From Brevundimonas mediterranea (GTDB lineage Bacteria > Pseudomonadota > Alphaproteobacteria > Caulobacterales > Caulobacteraceae), in assembly GCF_014196125.1 (NCBI RefSeq), contig NZ_JACIDA010000001.1:744001-808000 (forward strand): a stretch of DNA of 64,000 nt. Direction: 5' to 3'. A model generated the notes under the pieces. It searched no databases. It was given only the letters and a program-made list of their open reading frames with translations, and had not been told where the DNA came from. Position 1 is the first letter of the stretch. Each line of letters begins with the position of its first letter. Positions 44,632 to 54,346 of the stretch are shown here, in pieces. The translations under genes and the position numbers were made by a program.

Positions 44632-45168
44632 TCAGGTCACGCGCCGCTTCTCAAGCTTCCGGGCCAGAGTGCGGCGGTGCATGCCGAGGCGACGGGCGGC
44701 TTCGGAGATGTTGAAGTCCGTCTCCACCAGCGTCTCGTGGATCCGTTCCCATTCCAGGGTCTTGATCGAGGTCGGGCGGCTGGTCAGCGGCGTGGCGGCG
44801 TCGCCCGACGCCTTGCCGAAGGCGGCTTCGATGTCATCGGTGCTGGCCGGCTTGGCCAGATAGTGACGGGCGCCCAGTTTGATCGCCTCCACGGCCGTGG
44901 CGATGCTGGCGAAGCCGGTCAGGACGACGATGTTCATGTCGGCGTCAAAGGCGCGAAGGGTCGAGACGCACCCCAGGCCCGAGGCGCCGCCCAGTTTGAG
45001 ATCGACCACGGCGAAGCCCGGCCGGTGAATTTTTAGCACCTCGGCCATCTGATCGGGGCCGTCCGCGCTGACCACCATATAGCCCCGCCGTTCGAAGGAC
45101 TTGCGCAGGGTGCGCGAGAAGGATTCGTCGTCCTCGACGATCAGCAGGGTCGGGGTTTCATCAGTCAT
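44632..45168 (-). CDS. actR: Redox response regulator ActR/RegA
   Basis: The 178-residue response regulator has a phospho-acceptor Asp56 in VVDLKLGG, the conserved Thr in VVLTGFAS and Lys in LAKPAS. Its short Fis-type DNA-binding domain is ISEAARRLGMHRRTLARKL. This is the RegA/ActR/PrrA architecture controlling respiration and energy genes in Alphaproteobacteria. It overlaps the kinase gene by 8 bp and ends the cyo-surf1-actS-actR cluster. A matching palindrome lies before cyoA. Confidence 0.92.
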   Translation of the reverse strand: MTDETPTLLIVEDDESFSRTLRKSFERRGYMVVSADGPDQMAEVLKIHRPGFAVVDLKLGGASGLGCVSTLRAFDADMNIVVLTGFASIATAVEAIKLGARHYLAKPASTDDIEAAFGKASGDAATPLTSRPTSIKTLEWERIHETLVETDFNISEAARRLGMHRRTLARKLEKRRVT

Positions 45169-46492
45169 CGGACATCTCCTGCGGCGCCAGGGCGGCGATG
45201 GGGAGGATCAACCGCACCTCGCCGCCGCCAGCTGGGGGATTGGATGCTTCAACAGCGCCGCCCAGCGAACGCATCACATTCACTAGAAGAAACAAGCCCA
45301 AACCCGCGCCGGGCCGATCCTTGGTCGAATTATAAGGTTTCCCCAGCCGCTCCAGAATCGTGGCGGGAAAGCCGGGTCCATTGTCGCGGATCGCAAATTC
45401 CAGCTGCCCGTCGCGAACGACCGGCGACACGAAGATGCGGCGAGCCCCCGCCTCCACGGCGTTGTCGAACAGGACGCCGAAGACCTGACGCAGGGCGGGA
45501 TCGGCGATGATGCTGGGATCGGGTCCGGTCCAGGCGGTGACCTCGACCCGAACACGGGCGTCACGGACGCTCCAGCCCTGAACCACCTCGTCCAGAAACC
45601 GGCCCATGGTCGTGCGCGTCGGCGCCTGTCCCCTCGCCTCGCCCGCCGACATCAGGATGCCGGTGACGATGGCCTTGCAGCGTTCGACCTCGGCCTGCAT
45701 CACGTCCATGTCCTGCTTCAGGTCCGCATCGGCCTTCAGCATCGGCATCCGTCGCCAGTCGCTCAATATGACCGACAGCGAGGCCAGGGGCGTGCCCAGT
45801 TCGTGCGCGGCCCCCGAAGCCAGCAGGCCCATGCGCACGATGTGATCCTGTTCCGTCGCCTGTTGGCGCACATCGGCGACATAGGCGTCGCGGGCGCGCA
45901 GATTGTCGTTGATCCGCGTCATGAACAGCACCAACAGCACCGCCATCAACAGGAAACAGATCAGGCTGCCCTGCATATAGAGGCTCAACAGAGCGTCCTC
46001 GCTGTCAGGCGGCAGATTCAGCGGACGGTTGAATACGCCCAAGGCGGCGAAACACAGACTGGTGACGCCGATCAACGACCAGGCGTAGACGGGGGCCAGC
46101 AGGACCGCGCCGAGCACGACCTGCAGCAGATAGAGAGCCACGAACGGATTGGCCGCGCCTCCGGTCAGGAAAAGCTGCCACGTCAGGGCCGCGACATCGG
46201 CCAGCAGGGCCAGCATGAGTTCCTGATCCGAGATGGAGTCCCGGCGCTGCGTCAGCGGGACGCTGACCAGATTGACCAGGGCCAGGCCTGCGGGCGCGAT
46301 CAGCAGCCAGAAGACCGGCACGCGGATGCCCATGACAAAATGGACCAGCAGTATGGTGGCGACCTGACCGGCGACCGCCAGCCAGCGCAACTGGATCAGC
46401 AGGCGAAGATTTCGTCGGTTCGCGGCTTCCTGCGACACCGCCGTCTCGCGCCAGTCGCCGATGCCCAGCAGGCGTTGAAGCGTCTTGGTCAT
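45161..46492 (-). CDS. actS: Redox sensor histidine kinase ActS/RegB
   Basis: The 443-residue kinase has about six N-terminal transmembrane segments and a quinone-associated GGAANPF motif at residues 111-117. The phospho-acceptor is His230 in the H-box HELGTPLASL, and the C-terminal ATPase domain has DNGPGFP and GAGLGLFL. Cys272, 42 residues after the histidine in the VERCKAI segment, sits where the redox-active cysteine of RegB is found. It would sense the quinone/redox state and phosphorylate ActR. The ATG at 46492 overlaps the SURF1 stop. Confidence 0.92.
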   Translation of the reverse strand: MTKTLQRLLGIGDWRETAVSQEAANRRNLRLLIQLRWLAVAGQVATILLVHFVMGIRVPVFWLLIAPAGLALVNLVSVPLTQRRDSISDQELMLALLADVAALTWQLFLTGGAANPFVALYLLQVVLGAVLLAPVYAWSLIGVTSLCFAALGVFNRPLNLPPDSEDALLSLYMQGSLICFLLMAVLLVLFMTRINDNLRARDAYVADVRQQATEQDHIVRMGLLASGAAHELGTPLASLSVILSDWRRMPMLKADADLKQDMDVMQAEVERCKAIVTGILMSAGEARGQAPTRTTMGRFLDEVVQGWSVRDARVRVEVTAWTGPDPSIIADPALRQVFGVLFDNAVEAGARRIFVSPVVRDGQLEFAIRDNGPGFPATILERLGKPYNSTKDRPGAGLGLFLLVNVMRSLGGAVEASNPPAGGGEVRLILPIAALAPQEMSDD

Positions 46493-47169
46493 CGCGCGGA
46501 TCGGCGGCGCCGGACTTCGCGGGCCACGACCCAGAAGCCGACGAGGGTCAACAGGGCCATGCCGAACCAGGTCAGGGCGTAAACGAGATGGCTGTTCGGG
46601 AATTTCACGATCGTCAGCCCGCCCTTGGGCCAGCCGTCGGGATTGGGCGTCGCGCCGGCGTCTATGAAATAGGGCGCGACATTCGACAGTCCCTTGGCTG
46701 CAGCGATGGCCGCAATGTCGCGCGAGTACCAGCGGTCGCCCGCCGGGTCATTCGTGCGCAGAAAACCGCCCCTGGGTTCGGTGATGCGCAACAGGCCGGT
46801 CACCTGTTGTTCGCCCGTCGCCTGCCCGTCCGGTCGATCCTTCTGCAAACGACGCTGTGGCGTGACGAAGCCCCGATTGATCAGAATCGTGGCGCCGGTG
46901 TCCGTCTGCAGCGGCGTCATGACCCAGAATCCGGAGCCGTAATCCGTGACGGCCTGAACCAGGGTCTCCCGGTCATGTCGAAAAACGCCCCGCGCCGTGA
47001 CGCGGCGATACTGGTCCGTCTCTCTCGACACCGTCGGCCAGGCGTCCGGCCCCGGCGCGGGTTGTGGTGCGGCGTGCACCCGCGCTTCGACCTGGGCGAT
47101 CAGGTCGGTCTTCCACGCCAGCCGCTGCAACTGCCATCCGCCCAGGACGACGAAGCCCGCGAACAGCAA
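46489..47169 (-). CDS. SURF1-family oxidase assembly protein
   Basis: The SURF1-like inner-membrane protein has two transmembrane segments, one at the N-terminus (FAGFVVLGGWQLQRL) and one near the end (LVYALTWFGMALLTLVGFWVV). SURF1 elements GWQLQRLAWK, RRVTARGVF and NRGFV are visible. It assists heme-copper oxidase assembly. The start is odd: 47169 is a TTG inside the first membrane segment. The frame remains open up to the cyoD stop, and a CAGGAG ribosome-binding site stands just before ATC codons at 47244 and 47238. True translation may begin at a non-standard ATC. It follows cyoD in the operon. Confidence 0.87.
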   Translation of the reverse strand: MLFAGFVVLGGWQLQRLAWKTDLIAQVEARVHAAPQPAPGPDAWPTVSRETDQYRRVTARGVFRHDRETLVQAVTDYGSGFWVMTPLQTDTGATILINRGFVTPQRRLQKDRPDGQATGEQQVTGLLRITEPRGGFLRTNDPAGDRWYSRDIAAIAAAKGLSNVAPYFIDAGATPNPDGWPKGGLTIVKFPNSHLVYALTWFGMALLTLVGFWVVAREVRRRRSAR

Positions 47170-47259
47170 CGCCGCGCCGAAGCCGGCCCAGAACAGGGTC
47201 GGCGACAGACGCGGCGCGATTGGGCCTTGGGCCTTGATGACGATCTCCTGGCCCTGTCC

Positions 47260-47655
47260 TCAGGAGGACATCTGGCTCATTTCGTGGGTGGCGGGCATCA
47301 TGTTGGTGTTCAGATGGTACATCACCCACAGCGAACCCGACAGGGCGATGACCACGACGATGATCGTGAAGATCAGGGCCAGCATGGTCCAGCCGCCCTC
47401 CGATTTGGAGTTCATGTGCAGGAAGTAGATCATGTGGACCACGATCTGCACCACGGCGAAGGCCATGACGATCAGGGCCGTCGCCTGTGGCGGCAAGGCG
47501 CCCGTCATCACCAGGGCGAACGGGATGGCCGTCAGGATCACCGACAGCACGAAACCGATCATATAGCTCCTGAAGGAGCCGTGATTGTGCGCCTCGTGGC
47601 CCAGATGGTCCACATCGTGCGACTCGGGCGAGTGATCGTTGTTGTCGGCGCTCAT
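47260..47655 (-). CDS. cyoD: Cytochrome o ubiquinol oxidase subunit IV CyoD
   Basis: The 131-residue protein has a hydrophilic His/Asp-rich N-terminus and then three transmembrane helices in the CyoD pattern: GFVLSVILTAIPFALV, then IVMAFAVVQIVVHMIYFLHM and a third helix. The ATG at 47655 overlaps the cyoC stop in an ATGA. It is a structural subunit aiding assembly of the quinol oxidase CyoABCD. Confidence 0.93.
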   Translation of the reverse strand: MSADNNDHSPESHDVDHLGHEAHNHGSFRSYMIGFVLSVILTAIPFALVMTGALPPQATALIVMAFAVVQIVVHMIYFLHMNSKSEGGWTMLALIFTIIVVVIALSGSLWVMYHLNTNMMPATHEMSQMSS

Positions 47656-48275
47656 CGAACCATGCCCAGCAGATAGACGAAGGTGAAGACGCCGATCCAG
47701 ATGACGTCGAGGAAGTGCCAGAACATCGACAGGCACATCAGGCGGCGCTTGTTGGCGGGGATCAGACCCTTCCAGCTGACCTGAACCATCAGCGTCACCA
47801 GCCAGATGATGCCGAAGGTCACGTGCAGGCCGTGGGTGCCCACCAGGGTGAAGAAGGCCGACAGGAAGGCGCTGCGTTGCGGCGTCGCCCCCTCGTGGAT
47901 CAGGTGTGCGAACTCGTAGAGTTCGATCCCCAGGAAGGCCAGGCCGAACAGGCCGGTGATCGCCAGCCAGATCAGGGTCTGGCGTTGGTTGTTCCGATCC
48001 ATCGCCAGCATGGCGAAGCCGTAGGTGATCGACGAGAACAGCAGCATGGCGGTATTGACCGCCACCAGCTCTAGGTCGAACAGCTCCTTGGGTCCCGGCC
48101 CGGCGGCGTAGTTGCCGCCCAGGACGCCGAACACGGCGAACAGCATCGCAAAGATGAGGCAATCGCTCATCAGATAGAGCCAGAAGCCCAGCATGGTGCT
48201 GGAGCCTTCCTCGTGATGCGGCTCCTCTTCCAGGTGGAAGACGTTCGGGTCGATCTCAGTCGCGGTCGCGCTCAT
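47652..48275 (-). CDS. cyoC: Cytochrome o ubiquinol oxidase subunit III CyoC
   Basis: The 207-residue membrane protein has five hydrophobic helices. The subunit III pattern includes LGFWLYLMSDCLIFAMLFAVF, FLGIELYEF, VGTHGLHVTFG and FWHFLDVIWIGVFTFVYL, with HFLD near the end. It belongs to the heme-copper quinol oxidase encoded by this operon. The start follows the cyoB stop by 3 bp and the stop overlaps cyoD. Confidence 0.94.
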   Translation of the reverse strand: MSATATEIDPNVFHLEEEPHHEEGSSTMLGFWLYLMSDCLIFAMLFAVFGVLGGNYAAGPGPKELFDLELVAVNTAMLLFSSITYGFAMLAMDRNNQRQTLIWLAITGLFGLAFLGIELYEFAHLIHEGATPQRSAFLSAFFTLVGTHGLHVTFGIIWLVTLMVQVSWKGLIPANKRRLMCLSMFWHFLDVIWIGVFTFVYLLGMVR

Positions 48276-48278
48276 GGA

Positions 48279-50282
48279 TCAGGCCTCCGTTCCGGCCAGG
48301 GCGCGCGTGCGCGCCTCTTCGGTTTCGCGCACCTCATCCTCAGGGATGTAGTAGTCGCGCTTGTAGTTGAAGGTGTGGACGATCGAGACCGCCAGCACGC
48401 CCACGAAGGTCAGGGCCGCCAGCCACCAGATGTACCAGATCAGCGCCAGACCCATCACCAGGCACAGGCCCGAGATGATGACCCCCGTGCCCGTGTTCGA
48501 GGGCATGTGGATGGCGCGATAGCCGGACAGCGGACGCTGATAGCCCTTCTTCTTCATGTCCCACCAGGCGTCGGAGTCATGGATGACCGGCGTGGAGGCG
48601 AAGTTGTAGGCGGGCGGAGGTGAAGAGGTGGCCCATTCCAGGGTGCGGCCGCCCCACGGATCGCCCGTGATGTCACGCAGCTTGTCGCGATTGATGATGG
48701 AGACCGCGAACTGGATGAACATGGCCGCGATGCCCAGGGCGATGACGCCCGCGCCGATGGCGGCGATAACGAACCAGATCTGCAAGGACGGGTCGTCGAA
48801 CACCCGCATCCGGCGCGTCACGCCCATGAGACCCAGGACATACAGGGGCGCGAACGCCAGCCAGAAGCCCGGCACCCAGCACCAGAAGCTGACCAGCCCC
48901 CAGAACTTGTTGAGTCTGAAGCCGAAAGCCTTGGGCCACCAGAAGTTGATGGCGGCGAACAGGCCGAACAACACGCCGCCGATGATGACGTTGTGGAAGT
49001 GGGCGACCAGGAAGAGCGAGTTGTGCAGCACGAAGTCGGCCGGCGGCACGGCCAGAAGCACGCCGGTCAATCCGCCGATCACGAAGGTCAGCATGAAGGC
49101 GACCAGCCACATCATCGGCAGTTCGAAACGGATACGGCCCCGATACATGGTGAAGAGCCAGTTGAAGATCTTCGCCCCCGTCGGGATCGAGATGATCATC
49201 GTGGTGATGCCGAAGAAGGAGTTCACCGACGCGCCCGAACCCATGGTGAAGAAGTGGTGCAGCCACACCAGGTACGACAGGATCGTGATCACGACCGTCG
49301 CGTAGACCATCGAGGTGTAGCCGAACAGCTTCTTGCCCGAGAAGGTCGAGGCGACTTCCGAGAAGACGCCGAACAACGGCAGGATCAGGATGTAGACCTC
49401 TGGGTGACCCCAGATCCAGATCAGGTTCACGTACATCATCGGGTTGCCGCCGAAGTCGTTCGTGAAGAAGTTGGTGCCGACGTAACGGTCCAGCGTCAGC
49501 AAGGCCAGGACGGCGGTCAGGACCGGGAAGGACGCCACGATCAGCACGTTGGTGCAGAGCGAGGTCCAGGTGAAGATCGGCATCTTCATCATACCCATGC
49601 CCGGCGCCCGCATCTTCACAATGGTGGCGATCAGGTTGATCCCGGACAGGGTCGTCCCCACCCCCGCGATCTGCAGCGCCCATATGTAATAGTCCACCCC
49701 GACGCCGGGGCTGTAGCCGATGCCGGACAGCGGCGGATAGGCCAGCCAGCCCGTGCGGGCGAACTCGCCGACGAACAGCGAGGCCATGACGATGATGGCG
49801 CCGGCCGTCGTCATCCAGAAACTGAAATTGTTGAGGAAGGGGAAGGAGACGTCGCGCGCGCCGATCTGCAGCGGCACGACATAGTTCATGATCCCCGTCA
49901 CCATCGGCATGGCCACGAAGAAGATCATGATCACCCCGTGAGCGGTGAAGACCTGATCATAGTGGTGCGCGTTCAGATAGCCTTCGGACCCGCCGAACGC
50001 CATCGCCTGCTGCAGGCGCATCATGATGGCGTCGGCGAAGCCGCGCACGAACATGATCAGACCAAGGATCATGTACATGATCCCGATCTTCTTGTGGTCC
50101 ACGGTCGTGAACCATTCCTTCCAGAGATAACCCCAGAGCTTGAAATAGGTCAGGGCGCCCAGCAGGGCGACGCCGCCCAGCAGGACCACGATCATGGTCA
50201 CGACCAAGATCGGTTCGTGCAGCGGCAGAGCCTCGAGCGTCAGCCGCCCGAAGATGAGTGGAATGAGGGTGTCAGCGTTCAT
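48279..50282 (-). CDS. cyoB: Cytochrome o ubiquinol oxidase subunit I CyoB
   Basis: The 667-residue catalytic subunit carries the heme/copper centre that reduces oxygen and pumps protons. It has an early heme ligand in [10 protein letters not shown], the CuB histidines in [14 protein letters not shown] and [12 protein letters not shown], and heme o3/heme b ligands in [12 protein letters not shown]. About 15 transmembrane helices are present and the length is typical of CyoB. It lies between cyoA and cyoC with 13 bp and 3 bp gaps. Expression is probably under ActR control through the promoter upstream of cyoA. Confidence 0.96.
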   Translation of the reverse strand: MNADTLIPLIFGRLTLEALPLHEPILVVTMIVVLLGGVALLGALTYFKLWGYLWKEWFTTVDHKKIGIMYMILGLIMFVRGFADAIMMRLQQAMAFGGSEGYLNAHHYDQVFTAHGVIMIFFVAMPMVTGIMNYVVPLQIGARDVSFPFLNNFSFWMTTAGAIIVMASLFVGEFARTGWLAYPPLSGIGYSPGVGVDYYIWALQIAGVGTTLSGINLIATIVKMRAPGMGMMKMPIFTWTSLCTNVLIVASFPVLTAVLALLTLDRYVGTNFFTNDFGGNPMMYVNLIWIWGHPEVYILILPLFGVFSEVASTFSGKKLFGYTSMVYATVVITILSYLVWLHHFFTMGSGASVNSFFGITTMIISIPTGAKIFNWLFTMYRGRIRFELPMMWLVAFMLTFVIGGLTGVLLAVPPADFVLHNSLFLVAHFHNVIIGGVLFGLFAAINFWWPKAFGFRLNKFWGLVSFWCWVPGFWLAFAPLYVLGLMGVTRRMRVFDDPSLQIWFVIAAIGAGVIALGIAAMFIQFAVSIINRDKLRDITGDPWGGRTLEWATSSPPPAYNFASTPVIHDSDAWWDMKKKGYQRPLSGYRAIHMPSNTGTGVIISGLCLVMGLALIWYIWWLAALTFVGVLAVSIVHTFNYKRDYYIPEDEVRETEEARTRALAGTEA

Positions 50283-50295
50283 CGACTGTGTTCGC

Positions 50296-51507
50296 TCAGG
50301 CGTTGGGGGCGGAACGGACGTCGGTCGAAACCGGCCCCGTCGATTGTTTGTTTATGGACAGCGACGCCATCGGCACGCCCTGGGCCAGACCCAGGCCCGA
50401 CAAAGGCGCCAGGCTGACCGGGGCGCTGGTCGCCTCCAGTTCGGCGCGGCGAATGCGATCGGCGGCGGCGGCCTCGGCCTGCAGCGGGGTGCAGATGGTC
50501 ATGACATAGCTGTCGTCCGAGCCGAAGATGGCCGCGTTTTTTCCACGACCGGCGTACTTGTCATAGACCAGCGGCATGGTGTTGCGCACCGAGGCCATGG
50601 TCAGGCCGCCCTTGCGGTCGATCTCCATCATCTCGCCCATGCACATCTTGCCCGGCTCGACGCACATGTTGAGGATCGCGTCCCACAGGCCGCCGTCAAC
50701 CGTGGAGAAACGCATCGCCGGAACCTTCTCGCTGGGCTTTTCCAGTTCGAGGTAACGGTCGCGATCCAGCGCCTGACCGCCCTGGCGAACCCCGGCGATC
50801 CAGCCGTCGAAGCCGGCCTGGTCCATGCCGTGGAAGGCGAAACGCATGTGCGAGAAGCCGTCGCCGGAATAGTTGGCCGAGAAGCCTTCATACTCGCCCG
50901 GACGGTTGATGACGGCGTGCAGCTTCGTCTCCATGCCCGGCATGGCGTAGATCTGGCCGGCCAGGGCGGGAATATAGAAGGAGTTCATCACCGAGGACGA
51001 GGTGATGTGGAAGCGGATGGGGCGATCCACAGGCGCGGCCAGTTCGTTGACGGTGGCGACGCCGTACTGGGGATAGATGAACAGCCATTTCCAATCGAGC
51101 GCGACCACGTTGACCTGCAGCGGCTCAACGCTTTCGTCCACCGCCTGCCCCGGCTTGATCCGGTCGATCGGGCGGTAAGGATCGAGAAGGTGGGTGCCGG
51201 CCCAGGTCAGGGCGCCCAGGCAGATGATGATCAGCAGGGGCGCAGCCCAGATCACGACCTCCAGATGGGTCGAGTGGTCCCAGTCCGGCTGATATTCAGC
51301 GTCCTTGTTCGACGCCCGGTACTTCCAGGCGAAGAATACGGTCAGCGCCATCACCGGAACGATGATGATCAGCATCAGCAGGGTGGAGATCATCAGCAGG
51401 TCGCCCTGCTGCTGGGCGACATCGCCGGCGGGTTTCAGCACGACCAGATTACAGGCCGACAGAAGGGCCACCATGGGCACGAGCAGGAGTAGGCGCAGAC
51501 GGCGCAA
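50296..51507 (-). CDS. cyoA: Cytochrome o ubiquinol oxidase subunit II CyoA (lipoprotein)
   Basis: The 403-residue subunit II has a lipoprotein signal ([14 protein letters not shown]) and a cupredoxin-like periplasmic domain without CuA ligands, as expected for quinol oxidases. Conserved parts include [20 protein letters not shown] and [22 protein letters not shown]. The start is taken as TTG at 51507, six bases after TGGAG. This places the lipobox correctly; the frame is open further, to 51687, but that would bury the signal. It is the first gene of cyoABCD and divergent from an MFS gene. Confidence 0.92.
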   Translation of the reverse strand: MRRLRLLLLVPMVALLSACNLVVLKPAGDVAQQQGDLLMISTLLMLIIIVPVMALTVFFAWKYRASNKDAEYQPDWDHSTHLEVVIWAAPLLIIICLGALTWAGTHLLDPYRPIDRIKPGQAVDESVEPLQVNVVALDWKWLFIYPQYGVATVNELAAPVDRPIRFHITSSSVMNSFYIPALAGQIYAMPGMETKLHAVINRPGEYEGFSANYSGDGFSHMRFAFHGMDQAGFDGWIAGVRQGGQALDRDRYLELEKPSEKVPAMRFSTVDGGLWDAILNMCVEPGKMCMGEMMEIDRKGGLTMASVRNTMPLVYDKYAGRGKNAAIFGSDDSYVMTICTPLQAEAAAADRIRRAELEATSAPVSLAPLSGLGLAQGVPMASLSINKQSTGPVSTDVRSAPNA

Positions 51508-51604
51508 GGCGGCTCCAATCGGGAAACATCGGACAACAGGGAGGAGTCGCGACGGTTGGCGTTCGAACTGGGCCGGATAGTCAGCTTCGATCAGAAACGA
51601 CATT

Positions 51605-51643
51605 GGACAATCTGTCCTATCCTCAGATCGCGACTTTCGTCGC
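51605..51643. promoter_or_regulatory. Two palindromes in the cyoA/MFS divergent region, candidate ActR site
   Basis: GCGAC-TTTC-GTCGC at 51630-51643 is a perfect inverted repeat close to the RegA/ActR/PrrA-type binding pattern (GCGRC and GTCGC half-sites). A second inverted repeat, GGACA-3 bp-TGTCC, lies at 51605-51617. Both sit about 100-135 bp upstream of cyoA and 75-113 bp before the MFS gene, whose regulator genes end the same cluster. Confidence 0.5.
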
Positions 51644-51717
51644 AAAGGGCGCCCGGTCATAATGCGGCATTCCCGACGCATGCCCAAATCTCAAATTTCA
51701 CGGAGCGATCCCAGCCC

Positions 51718-53070
51718 ATGTCCGTCTCGACGACCCCTTCGTCAGAGTCGCTGGAACGCGACGCCGCAGCCCTCCACTCCGATCACGGCAAGGTGGACGC
51801 CGGCGAAATCGCCATCGGCGTGATCATTGGCCGGACGTCGGAGTTCTTCGACTTCTTCGTCTACGCCATCGCCTCCGTGGTGGTGTTTCCGCAACTGATC
51901 TTCCCGTTCGCCGGGCCGATCGGCGGCACGCTGCTGTCCTTCGCGATCTTCGCCCTGGCCTTCCTGGCCCGCCCTTTCGGCACGGCCCTGTTCATCGCCA
52001 TCGACCAGAAGTTCGGGCGCGGCGCCAAGCTTACCATAGCGCTGTTCCTGCTGGGCACCTCGACCGTCGCGGTGGCCTTCCTGCCCGGCTATGAAACCAT
52101 CGGCATCGCCGCCGCCGTGCTGCTCGCTGTCTTCCGCATCGGCCAGGGCGTCGCGCTGGGGGGCGCCTGGGACGGCCTGGCTTCGCTTCTGGCGGTCAAC
52201 GCCCCCGAGAATCGCCGCGGCTGGTACGCCATGATTCCCCAACTGGGCGCGCCAATCGGCCTGATCGTCGCCTCGGCCTTGTTCGCCTTCTTCCTGAACA
52301 CCCTGTCGGCGGCCGACTTCCTGGACTGGGGCTGGCGCTATCCCTTCTTCGTGGCCTTCGCCATCAACGTCGTGGCCTTGTTCGCCCGCCTTCGCATCGT
52401 CGTGACCCCCAGCTTCCAGAAGCTGTTCGAGACCCGCGAGCTGCAGCCCACTCCGGTCCACACCGCCATCAAGGCGGAAGGCCCCCGGATCGCCATCGGC
52501 GCCTTCGCCCCCCTGGCCAGCTTCGCCATGTTCCACATGGTCACCGTCTTCCCCCTGTCCTGGGTCTTCCTGTTCACCCAGGAGACGCCGGTTCGGTTCC
52601 TGCTGATCGAAATGGTGGGGGCCGTGTTCGGCCTGCTGGCCATCCTCGCTTCGGGCGTTTTGGCCGATCGCTATGGCCGACGCGCCCTGCTGGCGGTCAC
52701 CGCCGCCGGCATCGCCGCCTTCTCGGGCTTCGCTCCCCAGCTGCTTAACGGCGGGGCGATCGGCGAGCTGACCTTCATGATCTCCGGCTTCATCCTGCTG
52801 GGCCTGTCGTTCGGGCAAGCCTCCGGTCCGGTGGCGTCCAGCTTCTCCCTGGCCAACCGCTATACCTCGTCGGCCCTGACCTCGGACCTGGCCTGGCTGT
52901 TCGGCGCCGGCTTCGCGCCCCTGGTAGCCCTTTGGATCTCGAGCCAGTTCGGCCTGATCGCAGCCGGCGCCTATCTGCTGTCCGGCGCGATCTGCACCCT
53001 GGTCGCGCTGTGGCTCAACCGCGAACTGGCCCGCAGTTCGTCGGACAAGGCCCCCGCCCCCAAGGCCTGA
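51718..53070 (+). CDS. MFS transporter, metabolite:H+ symporter type
   Basis: The 450-residue transporter has 12 hydrophobic helices. The MFS loop signature appears in DQKFGRGAKLT and again in ADRYGRRALL, and the early IGRTSEFFDFFVYAIAS motif is typical of the metabolite:H+ symporter branch (proline/shikimate/dicarboxylate type). Substrate cannot be read from sequence. The ATG at 51718 gives a normal N-terminus; the frame is open from 51556. It is divergent from cyoABCD and shares its regulatory region. A strong terminator follows at 53092. Confidence 0.87.
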   Translation: MSVSTTPSSESLERDAAALHSDHGKVDAGEIAIGVIIGRTSEFFDFFVYAIASVVVFPQLIFPFAGPIGGTLLSFAIFALAFLARPFGTALFIAIDQKFGRGAKLTIALFLLGTSTVAVAFLPGYETIGIAAAVLLAVFRIGQGVALGGAWDGLASLLAVNAPENRRGWYAMIPQLGAPIGLIVASALFAFFLNTLSAADFLDWGWRYPFFVAFAINVVALFARLRIVVTPSFQKLFETRELQPTPVHTAIKAEGPRIAIGAFAPLASFAMFHMVTVFPLSWVFLFTQETPVRFLLIEMVGAVFGLLAILASGVLADRYGRRALLAVTAAGIAAFSGFAPQLLNGGAIGELTFMISGFILLGLSFGQASGPVASSFSLANRYTSSALTSDLAWLFGAGFAPLVALWISSQFGLIAAGAYLLSGAICTLVALWLNRELARSSSDKAPAPKA

Positions 53071-53091
53071 TCCGTTTCAGGCGGATTGGAA

Positions 53092-53124
53092 AAGCCCCGG
53101 TCCCGCCAGGCGGGACCGGGGCTT
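53092..53124 (+). terminator. Rho-independent terminator
   Basis: AAGCCCCGGTCCCG and CGGGACCGGGGCTT form 14-bp perfect arms followed by a T-run (TTTTTT). It lies 22 bp after the MFS stop. The 265 bp from here to the IclR gene show no convincing gene. Confidence 0.9.
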
Positions 53125-53390
53125 TTTTGTCGGCGTCGCCGCCGCGGCGGTCCGTCAGCGGCTGTCGTGCGGCAGACCGAACGTGTCGACGATCCGGCGG
53201 CGTTTGATCGCGGGCTCAAGCATGGCGCCGGTTTCCAGCTATCCGAGGACCGCGCGTTGCGTCCCCTGCCAAGGGGGTTCGAAGGGTATTTGCAGCTACC
53301 AGACGCCCTTGAACGCCGGTCCCCCAGCTCGGCCTGAAATCTGGGTCCGCGTCGTGCGCCGATCCAGTCAACAGAGGAACCTGCGGAAGA

Positions 53391-54164
53391 TCAGGCTTGT
53401 GAGACGGCGCTCATCTGTTCGGAAATCGCCTCTGCCGACTGGACCAGCAGGGTCGCCGCCTCCGCCTTGCTGCACACCACGGACGCCTGCTCGATAAAAG
53501 GGGTGATAAGGGTGGCTATGACGCCGTCCGACCCCATGATCGGCGCAACCAGATCGGTGACGCCGATCACGAAATCGCTGGGCCGCTCAACATGGGCCCC
53601 GCGCGTCATGGCCACCGCCCGTTCGGCGAACTCGGCGACCGCCGCGTCTCCGAACAATGAGACCAGATTCTCGTGCAAGTGTTTACGCGTCCTCCGGTTG
53701 GATCGGGAATAGAATATCAGGCCCGAGGTCGCGTCCAGAATGCTGCACCGATAGCCGATCCGGACAGAATAACCGAGATCGCCGGGGCTCTCGATGCGCG
53801 CGATGACCACGATCTGGTCGCCGGACGGCACGACAAGGTGGCAGGATTGTCGCGTATTGGACGCAAGATCCCGCATGGCCGGCATGGCGACGTCGACCAG
53901 GGACTTAATGGGCGCCTGGCTCATCCCCAGGGTGAAGAGGCGGTTGGTCAGACGATAGCCGTCGGGCGACTGTTCGATATAGCCCCGAAACTCCAGCACC
54001 TGGATCATGCGGAACAGTTCGCTGACCGAACGCCCCAGCGTCACCGACATCTGCGACGGCGTCATGGGTTCGCCCTGGGCCGACAGCAGCTCAAGCACGT
54101 CCAACCCCTTCTCCAGCGCGGGCGCACGATATTTGCGGTGGTCAGTCGGGTCTTGATCGGTCAT
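53391..54164 (-). CDS. IclR-family transcriptional regulator
   Basis: The 257-residue regulator has an N-terminal winged helix-turn-helix (APALEKGLDVLELLSAQ, PSQMSVTLGRSVSELFRMI, LEFRGYI). An IclR effector domain follows, with CHLVVPSGDQIVVIARIESP and DATSGLIFYS. The ATG at 54164 with AGGA upstream is chosen; the frame is open to 54185. It is divergent from the solute symporter, which it probably controls; the inducer is unknown. Confidence 0.88.
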   Translation of the reverse strand: MTDQDPTDHRKYRAPALEKGLDVLELLSAQGEPMTPSQMSVTLGRSVSELFRMIQVLEFRGYIEQSPDGYRLTNRLFTLGMSQAPIKSLVDVAMPAMRDLASNTRQSCHLVVPSGDQIVVIARIESPGDLGYSVRIGYRCSILDATSGLIFYSRSNRRTRKHLHENLVSLFGDAAVAEFAERAVAMTRGAHVERPSDFVIGVTDLVAPIMGSDGVIATLITPFIEQASVVCSKAEAATLLVQSAEAISEQMSAVSQA

Positions 54165-54346
54165 GAGAGTCCTGCGGCAATCCATAGGCTGCCGGGCGTC
54201 CCCATCCGGCGGCGCCCGCTAAGCGCGCCGATCTTAGCATTGTCGCAGGTAAAACGCCCAAGCACATATAAAATGTCGTTGCGGCAGATGGACGCCTCCC
54301 CTACGCTTCGCGGAAGCCCGAACCAAAGGGGACGATAGTTGGGGAA

